A DNA stretch of 64,000 nt from Glutamicibacter mishrai (GTDB lineage: Bacteria; Actinomycetota; Actinomycetes; Actinomycetales; Micrococcaceae): positions 1,612,001 through 1,676,000 of the forward strand of contig NZ_CP032549.1 in NCBI RefSeq assembly GCF_012221945.1, in the 5' to 3' direction. The notes beneath the pieces are model-generated. The model was not told the DNA's origin, made no database searches, and saw nothing but the letters and a program-made list of their open reading frames with translations. Position numbers and translations under genes: made by a program. The first letter of the stretch is position 1. Each line of letters starts with the position of its first letter. Shown here piece by piece: positions 1 to 8,656 of this stretch.

Positions 1-1522
1 CCGGCTCGTAGTAGGCCTTGAAGTGTTCTTCATTATTGACCTCACCGCGCAGGCGTTCTACCTCTTCGCCCAAAATGGTTGAGACCAATTCTGCGGTGAT
101 GGTATTGCCGGTGTCGGCAGCCACCACTTCGTTGCGGATCTGCTGCCAGATCTGCGAACGGGAGATTTCGGCGGTGGCGGCGTCTTCCATCAGGTTGTGG
201 ATGGCGACCGCGCCGTTGCCCGAGAGCCAGACGGCCACGTAGTTCACTGCCACGTAGAGGTTGGCGCGCACGCCGGCCTCGGTGACATCGCCCGGGGCGC
301 TGGCCACGTCGAGCAGCTGGGCTGCGGTGACCTCGACCTCTGGGCGCTGGCGGTCGATCTGGTTGGGCTTCTCGCCCAGCTTGGCGTCGAAGATCTCCTT
401 GCAGATGTTCACCAGGTCCGGGTGGGCTACCCAGGAGCCGTCGAATCCGTCGTTGGCTTCACGGGACTTGTCATCGCGGACCTTCTCGAAGGCGGCTGCG
501 GTGACTTCCGGTTCGCGGCGGTTCGGGATGAACGCGGCCATGCCGCCCATGGCGAAGGCACCACGCTTGTGGCAGGTCTTCACCAGCAGTTCGGTGTAGG
601 CGCGCATCATCGGCGCGGTCATCGACACGGCCGAGCGGTCCGGCATGATGAACGCATCGCCGGCTTCGCGGAAGGTCTTGATGATGGAGAACAGGTAGTC
701 CCAGCGGCCGGCGTTCAGGCCCGAGGCGTGCTCGCGCAGTTCGTAGAGGAACTCTTCCATCTGGAAGGCGGCCGGGATGGTCTCGATGAGCATCGTGGCA
801 CGCACTGTGCCGTGGTCGATGCCCAGTTCGGCCTGGGCGAAGGTGAAGATCTCGTTCCACAGGCGGGCTTCGAGGTAGTGCTCCATCTTCGGCAGGTAGT
901 AGAACGGTCCCTGGCCGGATTCGGCGAGCACCTTGGCGTTGTGGAAGAAGTGCAGGCCGAAGTCCACCAGTGCGCCAACTGCAGGCTCGCCGTTGATCAG
1001 CACGTTGTTCTCTGGCAGGTGCCAGCCGCGGGGGCGCACCACGACAACCGCGCGAGGAGCGTCGGTGCGCAGCGCGTAGGACTTGCCGCTCTTGGCATCG
1101 GTGAAGGCCAGGGTGCCGCGGGCGGCGGCCGACAGGTTGGAGATCGCGTCGATGACATTGAACCAGCTTGGGGTGGAAGCATCTTCCAGGTCGGCCAGCC
1201 AGACCTTGGCGCCGGAATTCAGCGCGTTGATGGCCATCTTGGCTGGGGAGGCCGGGCCGGTGATTTCAACGCGGCGGTCGCGCAGGGCCTCAGGCGCTTC
1301 GGCAACCTTCCAGTCGCCGGTGCGTACCGATTCGGTGGCTGGGTCGAAGTCGATGGACTTGGCATCGGAGAATTCCTTGCGGCGCACCGAACGTGCGGCC
1401 AGCAGTTCTTCGCGGGTTCCAGCGAATTTCTCGTGCAGCTTCTGGATGAAAGCAAGGGCTTCGTCAGAGAGGATCTGCTGGGCATCTGCGACATCGGGGA
1501 TGCTGGTAATTGAAATACTCAT
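1..1522 (-). CDS. aceB: Malate synthase A, 3' end cut by window edge
   Basis: Condenses glyoxylate with acetyl-CoA to malate, the second glyoxylate-shunt step, in the cytosol. 507 codons are visible; the family is usually about 530-540 residues, so only a short C-terminal piece is missing. The family signature (REHASGLNAGRWDYLF) lies near residues 260-275 and LPKMEHYLEARLWNE precedes it. The ATG at 1522 has AAGGAAC a few bases upstream. The gene is divergent from an IclR-family regulator, the usual partner type for glyoxylate genes, so control by that regulator is likely but inferred. Identification is very secure. Confidence 0.95.
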   Translation of the reverse strand, partial: MSISITSIPDVADAQQILSDEALAFIQKLHEKFAGTREELLAARSVRRKEFSDAKSIDFDPATESVRTGDWKVAEAPEALRDRRVEITGPASPAKMAINALNSGAKVWLADLEDASTPSWFNVIDAISNLSAAARGTLAFTDAKSGKSYALRTDAPRAVVVVRPRGWHLPENNVLINGEPAVGALVDFGLHFFHNAKVLAESGQGPFYYLPKMEHYLEARLWNEIFTFAQAELGIDHGTVRATMLIETIPAAFQMEEFLYELREHASGLNAGRWDYLFSIIKTFREAGDAFIMPDRSAVSMTAPMMRAYTELLVKTCHKRGAFAMGGMAAFIPNRREPEVTAAAFEKVRDDKSREANDGFDGSWVAHPDLVNICKEIFDAKLGEKPNQIDRQRPEVEVTAAQLLDVASAPGDVTEAGVRANLYVAVNYVAVWLSGNGAVAIHNLMEDAATAEISRSQIWQQIRNEVVAADTGNTITAELVSTILGEEVERLRGEVNNEEHFKAYYEP

Positions 1523-1865
1523 GAGTTGTTCCTTAACCTCTTGTGCTCTTCTGTACTGCTCTGTTCCGTTGCTGGATGCTTTGACGTGCACCCAGTTCTC
1601 TTGCTGCAACCTGCGCTGTCTTCGCGACGGTGGCTGCGAGTTCGTGATCTCGGCGATCCAAATGATTTCCGTATAGTGGATACTATTATCCTCAAAATGA
1701 AAACGCAAGGGGTATTTGTGGCCTCAACCACGGATTTTTGTCGGCGAAATATCGGATCGTGGAAGGAATGCCTGATTTTAGGCTATTGTTGGGACGAGGA
1801 TTTCGCATCGTAGAACTTACGCGTAAGCTACTTCCAAAATGAGTGCCTTAACTAGAGGAGCAAAG
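1523..1865. promoter_or_regulatory. Divergent aceB / iclR-type control region
   Basis: This 343-base gap has no convincing gene. It contains two overlapping short inverted repeats: ATAGT-GGAT-ACTAT (1673-1686) and GGATA-CTAT-TATCC (1678-1691). A perfect 12-bp palindrome CTTACGCGTAAG (1816-1827) lies 38 bases before the regulator start. IclR proteins bind short palindromes of about 14-15 bp, so these are candidate operators. Which one is used cannot be read from sequence alone. Confidence 0.45.
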
Positions 1866-2639
1866 ATGACGCAGACTACCAGCAAGTCCACCACTGGCGG
1901 CGTGCAGTCCGTTGAACGCGCATTTGAGCTTCTGGAAGTCATCGCCCGCGCCGGCGGTGAAGCGGCGCTGAGCGAATTGGCCGCCGACACTCCCTTGCCG
2001 CTGCCGACCATCCACCGCCTGCTGCGCACCTTGGTCGGAGTCGGCTACGTGCGCCAGCTGCCCAATCGCCGCTATTCCCTGGGTCCTCGCCTGATTCGCT
2101 TGGGCGAAGTAGCCAACCGCCAGCTGGGCGCACTGGCATCCCCGGTCCTCAAGGACCTGGTCACCAAGCTGGGCGAATCAGCCAACATCGCCGTGCTCGA
2201 TGGCGACATGGTCACCTATATCGCCCAGGTGCAATCGGCTCATTCGATGCGCATGATCACCGAAGTCGGGCGCCGCGCCATGCTGCACAACTCCGGTGTC
2301 GGCAAGGCCGTTCTCTCGGTGCTCGATGACGAACGGGTGCAGCGCCTGGTTTCCCAAGCTGGCATGCCGCCGAAAACCGCGAATACCATCACCACTTTGG
2401 GCAAGCTGTTCACCGATGTGGAAGCCACACGTGAACGCGGCTACGCCATTGACGAGGAAGAACAGGAATTGGGCGTGCGCTGCATCGCCGTTCCGGTCCC
2501 CGGGGCGCCAACCCCGATGGCCATCTCGGTCTCCGGCCCGGTCACCCGCGTTGACGAAGCGTTCATGAAAACCGCTGTGCCGGTACTGCAGGCCGCAGCC
2601 AGCGAACTGGGCGTGCAGCTGGTGGCAGCGGCCGACTAG
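1866..2639 (+). CDS. IclR-family transcriptional regulator
   Basis: 257 residues: an N-terminal winged helix (about 12-75, with LPLPTIHRLLRTLVGVGYV as recognition region) and a C-terminal IclR effector-binding domain (about 80-255). The start is set at 1866 because AGGAG sits five bases upstream; an in-frame ATG at 1839 has no such site. The gene is divergent from malate synthase, so it probably controls the glyoxylate shunt or a glyoxylate-producing pathway such as allantoin breakdown. That role rests on neighbourhood only. Its end overlaps the convergent MFS gene by four bases. Confidence 0.88.
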   Translation: MTQTTSKSTTGGVQSVERAFELLEVIARAGGEAALSELAADTPLPLPTIHRLLRTLVGVGYVRQLPNRRYSLGPRLIRLGEVANRQLGALASPVLKDLVTKLGESANIAVLDGDMVTYIAQVQSAHSMRMITEVGRRAMLHNSGVGKAVLSVLDDERVQRLVSQAGMPPKTANTITTLGKLFTDVEATRERGYAIDEEEQELGVRCIAVPVPGAPTPMAISVSGPVTRVDEAFMKTAVPVLQAAASELGVQLVAAAD

Positions 2640-3886
2640 TTTTCCGCGCCGGCGCGTGCCGGCACCAAGCTCGTCATCGCTGCCAGCGGAAGCAGGACAA
2701 TGGCGGCGATGACCGTCAGCGCCGAGAAGGAGCTGATCGCCATCAGCGGGCCGGCGGCAAAAGCGGCCGTGGCACCGCAAAGGTTGGATAGGGCATCAAC
2801 TCCGCCCTGGACAGACGCGCGTTCCTGCTTGCTGATGACCGTCGCGAACAGGGCAGATCCGGACACGTTGATGAACGACCAGCCCACCCCTAGCAGGATC
2901 AGGCTGGTCATGATCCAGCCCATGCTCTCCGGGTGCAATCCCCCGGCCAACAAGGAGGCGGCAAAGATTGCCAAGCCCGCGCCGATGGAGAAGCGGTAGC
3001 CCCAGCGATCCGCCACGTACCCCACCGCTGGGGCCAAGGCGTACATGCCGAGAATATGCAGCGAGATGGTGATGCCGACCAGGGACACCGAACCGCCGTG
3101 ATGGGTGACGTGGATCGGAGTCATGGTCATGATGGCCACCATGACCACCTGCGCGCTGAGTATCGCCACCACCGCGTAGCGCGCCCGGAGATTATTGCGC
3201 AGTTCCGAGGCAAAGCGCTTGAGGCTGCCGCGCTGTCGCACCGGCAGAGCCGCACCGGCCGACCGGTCGTTCTCCCGGATCAGCAATAGCGGATCAGGGC
3301 GCATCAGCAAGAAGACCAGCAAGCCTGCCAGCAGCATAGCGATACCGGCAATGAGGAATGCCCCGGCGTAGACATGCAGCCCGGTCGCGTTGCTGATCGC
3401 CTGGCCAGGAACCCCGAGGTTCGGGCCGAGCACCGTGCCGATGGTTCCCACCCAAACGATCAGTGCCAGGCTGCGACCCTTGTGGTCGTCGGCAGCCAGG
3501 TCGGTGGCGGCGAATCGGGACTGCAGGCTGATGGCTGATCCCGAGCCGATCAGCAGCAAGCCGGCGAAGAGCAGGATCACCATCTGGAATTGGGCGGCGG
3601 GAACCAATAGCAGCGCACCGAGCGCTGCCAGCCACCAGCCGCCTGACAGGGCAAAACGGCGTCCGAAGCGCGCAGCCAGGTTGCCCAGGGGCAATCCGAG
3701 CAGAGCCGCGCCGAGGGTGCTGGCGGTGCGGGCTAGGCCTGCCCAGGCTTCACTCGAGGTGACTTCCTCGGCCAGCAGGATGCCGATCGACGGGGCCACG
3801 CCCACGCCGATGGTTCCGAAGATCTGGGAGATGGCAAGGACCCACAGTGTTCTTTTCTGAATCGTTGTGCGAGTCAGCTCGATCAT
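2636..3886 (-). CDS. MFS transporter, substrate unknown
   Basis: About 416 residues with roughly twelve hydrophobic segments in two halves, the layout of the major facilitator superfamily. A GRRFALSG segment after TM2 matches the family's loop 2-3 motif (G-x-x-x-D/A-R-x-G-R-R), and GYVADRWGYRFS is the equivalent in the second half. I chose the ATG at 3886 (MIELTR) because GAAGGG lies eight bases upstream; the ATG at 3907 has no usable site. It lies about 90 bases downstream of the ABC exporter on the same strand, so they may be co-transcribed and both act in efflux. Substrate cannot be inferred. Confidence 0.82.
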   Translation of the reverse strand: MIELTRTTIQKRTLWVLAISQIFGTIGVGVAPSIGILLAEEVTSSEAWAGLARTASTLGAALLGLPLGNLAARFGRRFALSGGWWLAALGALLLVPAAQFQMVILLFAGLLLIGSGSAISLQSRFAATDLAADDHKGRSLALIVWVGTIGTVLGPNLGVPGQAISNATGLHVYAGAFLIAGIAMLLAGLLVFLLMRPDPLLLIRENDRSAGAALPVRQRGSLKRFASELRNNLRARYAVVAILSAQVVMVAIMTMTPIHVTHHGGSVSLVGITISLHILGMYALAPAVGYVADRWGYRFSIGAGLAIFAASLLAGGLHPESMGWIMTSLILLGVGWSFINVSGSALFATVISKQERASVQGGVDALSNLCGATAAFAAGPLMAISSFSALTVIAAIVLLPLAAMTSLVPARAGAEN

Positions 3887-3974
3887 GTCTCCCGCCCTTC
3901 CCTGCATCCTCTAGGCAACCGACGTTTTTGCTGCCGTCACCAGAGTACGCGAGCGCAGTGGGCCAACGACCCTG

Positions 3975-5831
3975 CTACTGGGCGAACTGGGTTTCATAGA
4001 GCTGGGTGTAGCGTCCGCCAAGGGCAAGAAGTTCTGCGTGCGTTCCGCGTTCAATGATCTGGCCGGCTTCCACTACGAGAATTTGGTCAGCCGAGCGGAT
4101 AGTGGAGAGCCGGCGGGCAATGATCAGCGCGGTGCGGTTTTCCAGGGCCTCAGCCAAGGCGGCCTGCACGGCAGCTTCGTTGGCTGAATCCAAGGCGGCG
4201 GTCGCCTCATCAAGAATAACCACCTGCGGGGCGGCCAGCAGCAGTCGAGCGATGGTCATGCGCTGGCGTTCGCCACCGGAAAGGCGGTAGCCGCGCTCAC
4301 CCACCACGGTTTCCAGTCCATCGGGCAGCGCCTGGATGACCGGCTTGAGCCGGGCGCGTTCCAGCGCTTCCCAGATTTGCTCGTCCGTGGCTTCAGGGCG
4401 GGCCAAGGTCAGGTTGGAACGGATGGTTTCGTGGAAGAGGTGGCCGTCCTGGGTAACCATCGAAACTGTGGTGCGCAGTGAATCCAGTTTGAGCTGACGG
4501 ATATCCTGCCCCGCTAGCTGGACGCTTCCCGAGTCCACATCGTAAAGCCGGGCCAGCAGTGAAGCTACCGTGGACTTGCCGGCGCCCGAGGATCCTACGA
4601 GGGCAAAAGTCTGCCCTGCCGGGATTTCGAAATTGATATCGTGCAGGACCTGCTCGCCCCCACGGGTATCAAGAATCGCCACCTCCTCCAGCGAGGCCAG
4701 CGAGACCTTGTCCGCGCTCGGATAGGAGAAATTCACGTGATCGAATTTCACTGGAACCGCGGCGCCCGCTTCAAGACGGCGGGCATCTGGGGCATCGGAA
4801 ATCAGCGGTTCCAAGTCCAAGACCTCGAAGACGCGGTCAAAGCTGACCAGAGCGCTGGTGATTTCCACGCGGGCGTTGGCCAGTGCGGTCAATGGAGTGT
4901 AGAGCCTGGTCAGCAGCATGCCGAGGGTGACAACATCGCCGGCGGCCAGTTCGCCGCGCACCGCGTACATGCCGCCCAAGCCATAGACCAAGGCGAGCGC
5001 CAAGGCGGCCACCAGGGTCAGCGCGGTCACGAAGTAGAACTGGCGCATGGTCATCTTCACGCCGATGTCGCGGACCCTGCCAGCATGCATGGCGAAGACC
5101 TTGGACTCGTCCTTGGGGCTGCCGAAGAGCTTGATCAGCGTGGCGCCCGGCGCCGAGAAGCGTTCGGTCATCTGGTTGCCCATGCTGGCGTTCAGTTCGG
5201 CGGATTCGCGGCGCAGCAAGGCGACGGATTTGCCAAAGTGGCGGGCCGGCAGAAGGAAGATCGGCAAGAGCACCAGGGCAATGAGGGTGACCTGCCATGA
5301 AGTGGTGAACATGACGGCGGCGGTGAGGATCAACGCGACGGTATTGGATACCAGGCCAGAGAGCGTCCCCGCGAATGCCGACTGGGCACCGATGACGTCA
5401 TTGTTCAGCCGGCTGACCAACGCACCGGTTCGAGTACGGGCGAAGAACGCGACAGGCATTTTCTGCACGTGGTCGAAGACCGCGGTACGCAGGTCGTAGA
5501 TGATGCCTTCGCCCAGTCGCGAGGAGAACCAGCGGACGATGACGGAAGTAATGGCATCCAAAACAGCGATGACCGCCATGATGATCGCCAGATTGGCAAT
5601 GGTGCGCACGCCCGACTGTGCGACGATTTCGTCAACCACCCGGCCCGCGAGCACCGGGGTCACTACTGCGAGGACAGCTGCGATCACCGAGAAGAGGACG
5701 AAGACCATGAGCCGGGTCTTATACCCAGCGGCGAATTTCAGAACCCGTTTAGGCGTGGTCGAGGCATAGGCCTTCCCCTTGTCGCCAGATAGCTTCCATA
5801 GCGAATGCCAGGCGGCACTTTCCATGCTCAT
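3975..5831 (-). CDS. ABC exporter, fused membrane and ATPase domains
   Basis: 618 residues: six-helix ABC exporter membrane domain (about 35-320), then a nucleotide-binding domain. Walker A GSSGAGKST is near 411, signature LSGGERQRM near 513 and Walker B VVILDEATAALD near 537. One fused half-transporter implies a homodimer, as in MsbA/LmrA-type drug or lipid exporters. The switch (H-loop) position reads IIARRLSTI: residue 573 is Arg (CGC, 4113-4115) where the family has His. There is no close partner half-transporter, so either this variant still works or ATP turnover is altered. The Shine-Dalgarno sequence is weak; an ATG two codons later is an alternative start. Confidence 0.9.
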   Translation of the reverse strand: MSMESAAWHSLWKLSGDKGKAYASTTPKRVLKFAAGYKTRLMVFVLFSVIAAVLAVVTPVLAGRVVDEIVAQSGVRTIANLAIIMAVIAVLDAITSVIVRWFSSRLGEGIIYDLRTAVFDHVQKMPVAFFARTRTGALVSRLNNDVIGAQSAFAGTLSGLVSNTVALILTAAVMFTTSWQVTLIALVLLPIFLLPARHFGKSVALLRRESAELNASMGNQMTERFSAPGATLIKLFGSPKDESKVFAMHAGRVRDIGVKMTMRQFYFVTALTLVAALALALVYGLGGMYAVRGELAAGDVVTLGMLLTRLYTPLTALANARVEITSALVSFDRVFEVLDLEPLISDAPDARRLEAGAAVPVKFDHVNFSYPSADKVSLASLEEVAILDTRGGEQVLHDINFEIPAGQTFALVGSSGAGKSTVASLLARLYDVDSGSVQLAGQDIRQLKLDSLRTTVSMVTQDGHLFHETIRSNLTLARPEATDEQIWEALERARLKPVIQALPDGLETVVGERGYRLSGGERQRMTIARLLLAAPQVVILDEATAALDSANEAAVQAALAEALENRTALIIARRLSTIRSADQILVVEAGQIIERGTHAELLALGGRYTQLYETQFAQ

Positions 5832-6326
5832 GAATTTTTGCTCGCAATCCTGCTCGGGGATTCGGTGGGTTCCACCTTGCTTAGTTTCCCAGCATCTCTC
5901 CTGCTACTTCTAGCTAGGGTCAGCTTATTTGGATCCACAAGGGGCATTGGGCTGGCCCGAAAATGACGAAGCCCAGCGCCAAGATGACAATGCACGGAAA
6001 TGCCGCCTTTGGTCATCAGCGCGGACGACGGGTTCCTAGAAAGCTGTCACGTTTCACTTACGCAGGCGCTCAGGTTTCCACTGATCACCAATGTTTTTCC
6101 GTATTTCCATCTGAACAATCGCGACCTAGGTTGGCCCGGCTTCCTTTACACCGTTGAAACATAAAAATACTTGTGAGGGGCGCTTTTCATTCCACAATCC
6201 AGAATGAATTTATTCCGAATCGCGGAAGTTGAGTTTTCTATTGCGGAAGGAAGTGCGCTGGCTTACAGTTGACACCAACCAAGCCACAGGCACATATCTC
6301 GGAGCGAGAATTCCTCAGGAGCAGCC
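5832..6326. promoter_or_regulatory. Non-coding stretch with dctA promoter candidates
   Basis: This 495-base gap between the ABC exporter and the symporter has no gene I can support. Near dctA it contains TTCATTC-N9-GAATGAA (6186-6208) and TTCCG-AATCG-CGGAA (6213-6227), both inverted repeats of operator size. TTGACA (6269-6274) with CATATC 18 bases on (6293-6298) is a possible promoter placing the start of transcription about 20 bases before the ATG. The distal 300 bases show nothing clear. Confidence 0.4.
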
Positions 6327-7763
6327 ATGAAAATCAATTCCGCAGACAACTTAGACGTCGCCGAATTACCGCGCAAGAAACCCTTCTACACCTCCTTGTT
6401 CTTTCAACTTGGAGTAGCCATCGTCGCCGGAGTCCTGATCGGACATTTCCTGCCGAACATCGGCTCCCAGCTTCGCCCGCTGGGCGATGGATTCATCATG
6501 TTGATCAAGATGATCATCGCCCCACTCATCTTCCTCGTGATCGTGACAGGGATTTCCGCGGTAGGAGACGTCAAGGCTGTCGGTCGCCTGGGCGTCAAAG
6601 CACTGCTCTACTTCACCTGCGCGACGCTCTTCGCACTGGTCTTCGGCCTCATGATCGGAAACCTCGTTCAGCCGGGCGCAGGATTGAACATCGATCCATC
6701 CACCTTGGACGGCACTGCGGTGCAAGAAAAGACCGGCGAGGCAAAGAGCGCATCAGAATTCATTCTTGGCATCATCCCAGTCAGCGTCTTCGGAGCATTC
6801 GCCGACAACAACCTCCTGCAGGTACTGTTCTTCTCCGTTTTCTTCGGTGCAGCAATCGTCGTCGTCGGAAAAGATCGCTGCGCGCCATTGATCGGTATTT
6901 TCGACAATGTCCTGGAATTGATCTTCAAGATCATGAGTTGGGTCATGCGCGTCGCCCCATTGGGCGCTTTCGGAGCCATGGGCTTCATCATCGGCCAGTA
7001 CGGAATTGAAACGCTCGGAACCTACGCGAAACTGATCTTGGCCTGCTACGCCGCGGCGTTGTTGTTCATAGGCATTCTGTTCATCGTTGCGTGGGCATTC
7101 GCTCGGGTGCCGCTGTGGCAGTTCATCAAATACACTCGCGAAGAATTCCTGCTGGCCTTGGGCACCGCATCCACGGAATCAGTGATGCCCCGCATCATGA
7201 CAAAGCTGAATAATGCAGGCTGCTCCCGAGCAACAACAGGTTTGGTCGTTCCTACCGGCTACTCGTTTAATCTCGACGGCGCCGCCATCTATCTGTCCAT
7301 CTCCCTGCTTTTCCTTGCCCAAGCGTTCGGACATGATTTGAGCTTTGGACAGCAATTGGCAGCGCTCGGCGTCCTGCTGCTGACATCCAAGGGAATGGCC
7401 GGCGTGCCCGGCTCATCATTCCTTGCACTCTCCGCCACCGCAGCCGCACTAGGCATCTTCCCCGTAGCAGGCGTTGCCCTGCTGCTCGGCGCGGATCGCA
7501 TCATGGATTCCATGCGCGTTGCAGTGAACCTGCTGGGCAATTGCGTGGCAACCTTCGTGGTGGCCAAGTGGGAAGGACAGTTTGACCGCGAAACGATGAA
7601 GCGCGCTTTCGCCGGAGAGAACACCCTTGAGGAAGAAACATCGTTGCCCGTCGAAACTGGCGAAGACGAGCCCGCCAAGGCTACCTGTTCACACTGCGGA
7701 ACAAAGGCTTCGCATTCAGCCGGCTCAATACTCGGCTCCCCTGCAGCCGCCCCGCAACACTAA
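6327..7763 (+). CDS. dctA: DctA-type C4-dicarboxylate/cation symporter
   Basis: 478 residues of the dicarboxylate/amino acid:cation symporter family, importing succinate, fumarate or malate with cations across the membrane. The substrate-site motif PTGYSFNLDGAAIY is near residue 310, and the re-entrant loop ALGTASTESVMPR near 278 is also present. The ATG has AGGAG six bases upstream. The C-terminus is longer than usual and ends in a polar tail with CSHCGTKASH. A strong hairpin follows the stop. Within the family DctA fits better than the glutamate carriers, but specificity is inferred. Confidence 0.9.
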   Translation: MKINSADNLDVAELPRKKPFYTSLFFQLGVAIVAGVLIGHFLPNIGSQLRPLGDGFIMLIKMIIAPLIFLVIVTGISAVGDVKAVGRLGVKALLYFTCATLFALVFGLMIGNLVQPGAGLNIDPSTLDGTAVQEKTGEAKSASEFILGIIPVSVFGAFADNNLLQVLFFSVFFGAAIVVVGKDRCAPLIGIFDNVLELIFKIMSWVMRVAPLGAFGAMGFIIGQYGIETLGTYAKLILACYAAALLFIGILFIVAWAFARVPLWQFIKYTREEFLLALGTASTESVMPRIMTKLNNAGCSRATTGLVVPTGYSFNLDGAAIYLSISLLFLAQAFGHDLSFGQQLAALGVLLLTSKGMAGVPGSSFLALSATAAALGIFPVAGVALLLGADRIMDSMRVAVNLLGNCVATFVVAKWEGQFDRETMKRAFAGENTLEEETSLPVETGEDEPAKATCSHCGTKASHSAGSILGSPAAAPQH

Positions 7764-7790
7764 CGCTTCAGGAATACCGCCCACGTTAAG

Positions 7791-7832
7791 CATTGGCCAG
7801 GCCTGCCGGGTTTCCGGCAGGCCTGGCCAATG
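7791..7832. terminator. Stem-loop terminator between dctA and tetR-type gene
   Basis: A perfect 19-bp stem (7791-7809 with 7814-7832) and a GTTT loop sit between convergent genes. There is no clear U-tract, so it may work in both directions or with help. Confidence 0.75.
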
Positions 7833-7854
7833 CCGTTCAGACCAACCGCAATTT

Positions 7855-8463
7855 CTAGCGAGTGCTTCGGGACTCCGGTCGCCACTTGTCGTCAATCATG
7901 GCTGCAAAGTCGAAAGCTTCATCGAGGATTTCTCTCAGGGATTCGTTGCGCGAGTCCACCCACCGCACCAGAGCGTGGTCATAAAGGGTTAGGGCCAACA
8001 GCGCCGAGGTGTCCGCCAATCGATGATTGGCACAGAACGGATGCAACGCCCGGGCAAGCTCGGCTTGCTGTTCGCGACGTGACTCTTGCCAGCGCGCTCG
8101 CAGCGCTGGGGTGCTCCACACCAGTTGAACCCGCGAGCGCATCGCCTCGGGATCCTCCTCAGCGGCAACAACCGTCGGTTCAAAGCTCCGGCGCAGAAGT
8201 TCGAGCAAGCTTTCGCTGGGATTCGATGCCATGGATTCGAGCATCTGGGAGAAATGCATATTCATGGATCGCAGTGCGGTCACCACGGCGTCTTCTTTTG
8301 AGGAGAAGTATCTGAAGAAGGTCGCGCGCGAAATTCCTACAGCTTGCGCTGCTTGCTGAGCAGTGACGTTCTCCAAACCGCGCTCAGCAAAAACGGTATA
8401 CACCTGCTGAGCCAACTCGGTTTTCATCTTCTCGCGCACCCGATCGCGCACCACGCTGCCCAT
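7855..8463 (-). CDS. TetR-family repressor
   Basis: 202 residues. The helix-turn-helix is near residues 30-50 (VTAQQAAQAVGISRATFFRYFSSKE split over helices 2-3), followed by an all-helical ligand domain typical of TetR. It is divergent from an aldo-keto reductase/amidase pair, and GAGAC-CCC-GTCTC lies between them, so it likely represses those genes and itself. The ligand is unknown. Confidence 0.87.
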   Translation of the reverse strand: MGSVVRDRVREKMKTELAQQVYTVFAERGLENVTAQQAAQAVGISRATFFRYFSSKEDAVVTALRSMNMHFSQMLESMASNPSESLLELLRRSFEPTVVAAEEDPEAMRSRVQLVWSTPALRARWQESRREQQAELARALHPFCANHRLADTSALLALTLYDHALVRWVDSRNESLREILDEAFDFAAMIDDKWRPESRSTR

Positions 8464-8496
8464 GGCAAAAATTTTACTCTGAGATCACTCTCCTTT

Positions 8497-8515
8497 AATG
8501 AGACCCCGTCTCTTT
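8497..8515. promoter_or_regulatory. Candidate TetR-type operator
   Basis: Inverted repeat GAGAC-CCC-GTCTC (8500-8512), extended by matching AA/TT after one mismatch. It is 34 bases from the regulator start and upstream of the divergent reductase gene. Confidence 0.5.
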
Positions 8516-8656
8516 TACCATATCAGCACTGGAATACAGTAGGCGTGTCGGATCTTTTCCGATTCACGATACTCAATAATTCCCCAATGATGGTGCCCGC
8601 ATCTTGCCACTTCGGTAGGCTCAAGAGTGGCATTGAATTCCAGTTGAAGGACGGGC

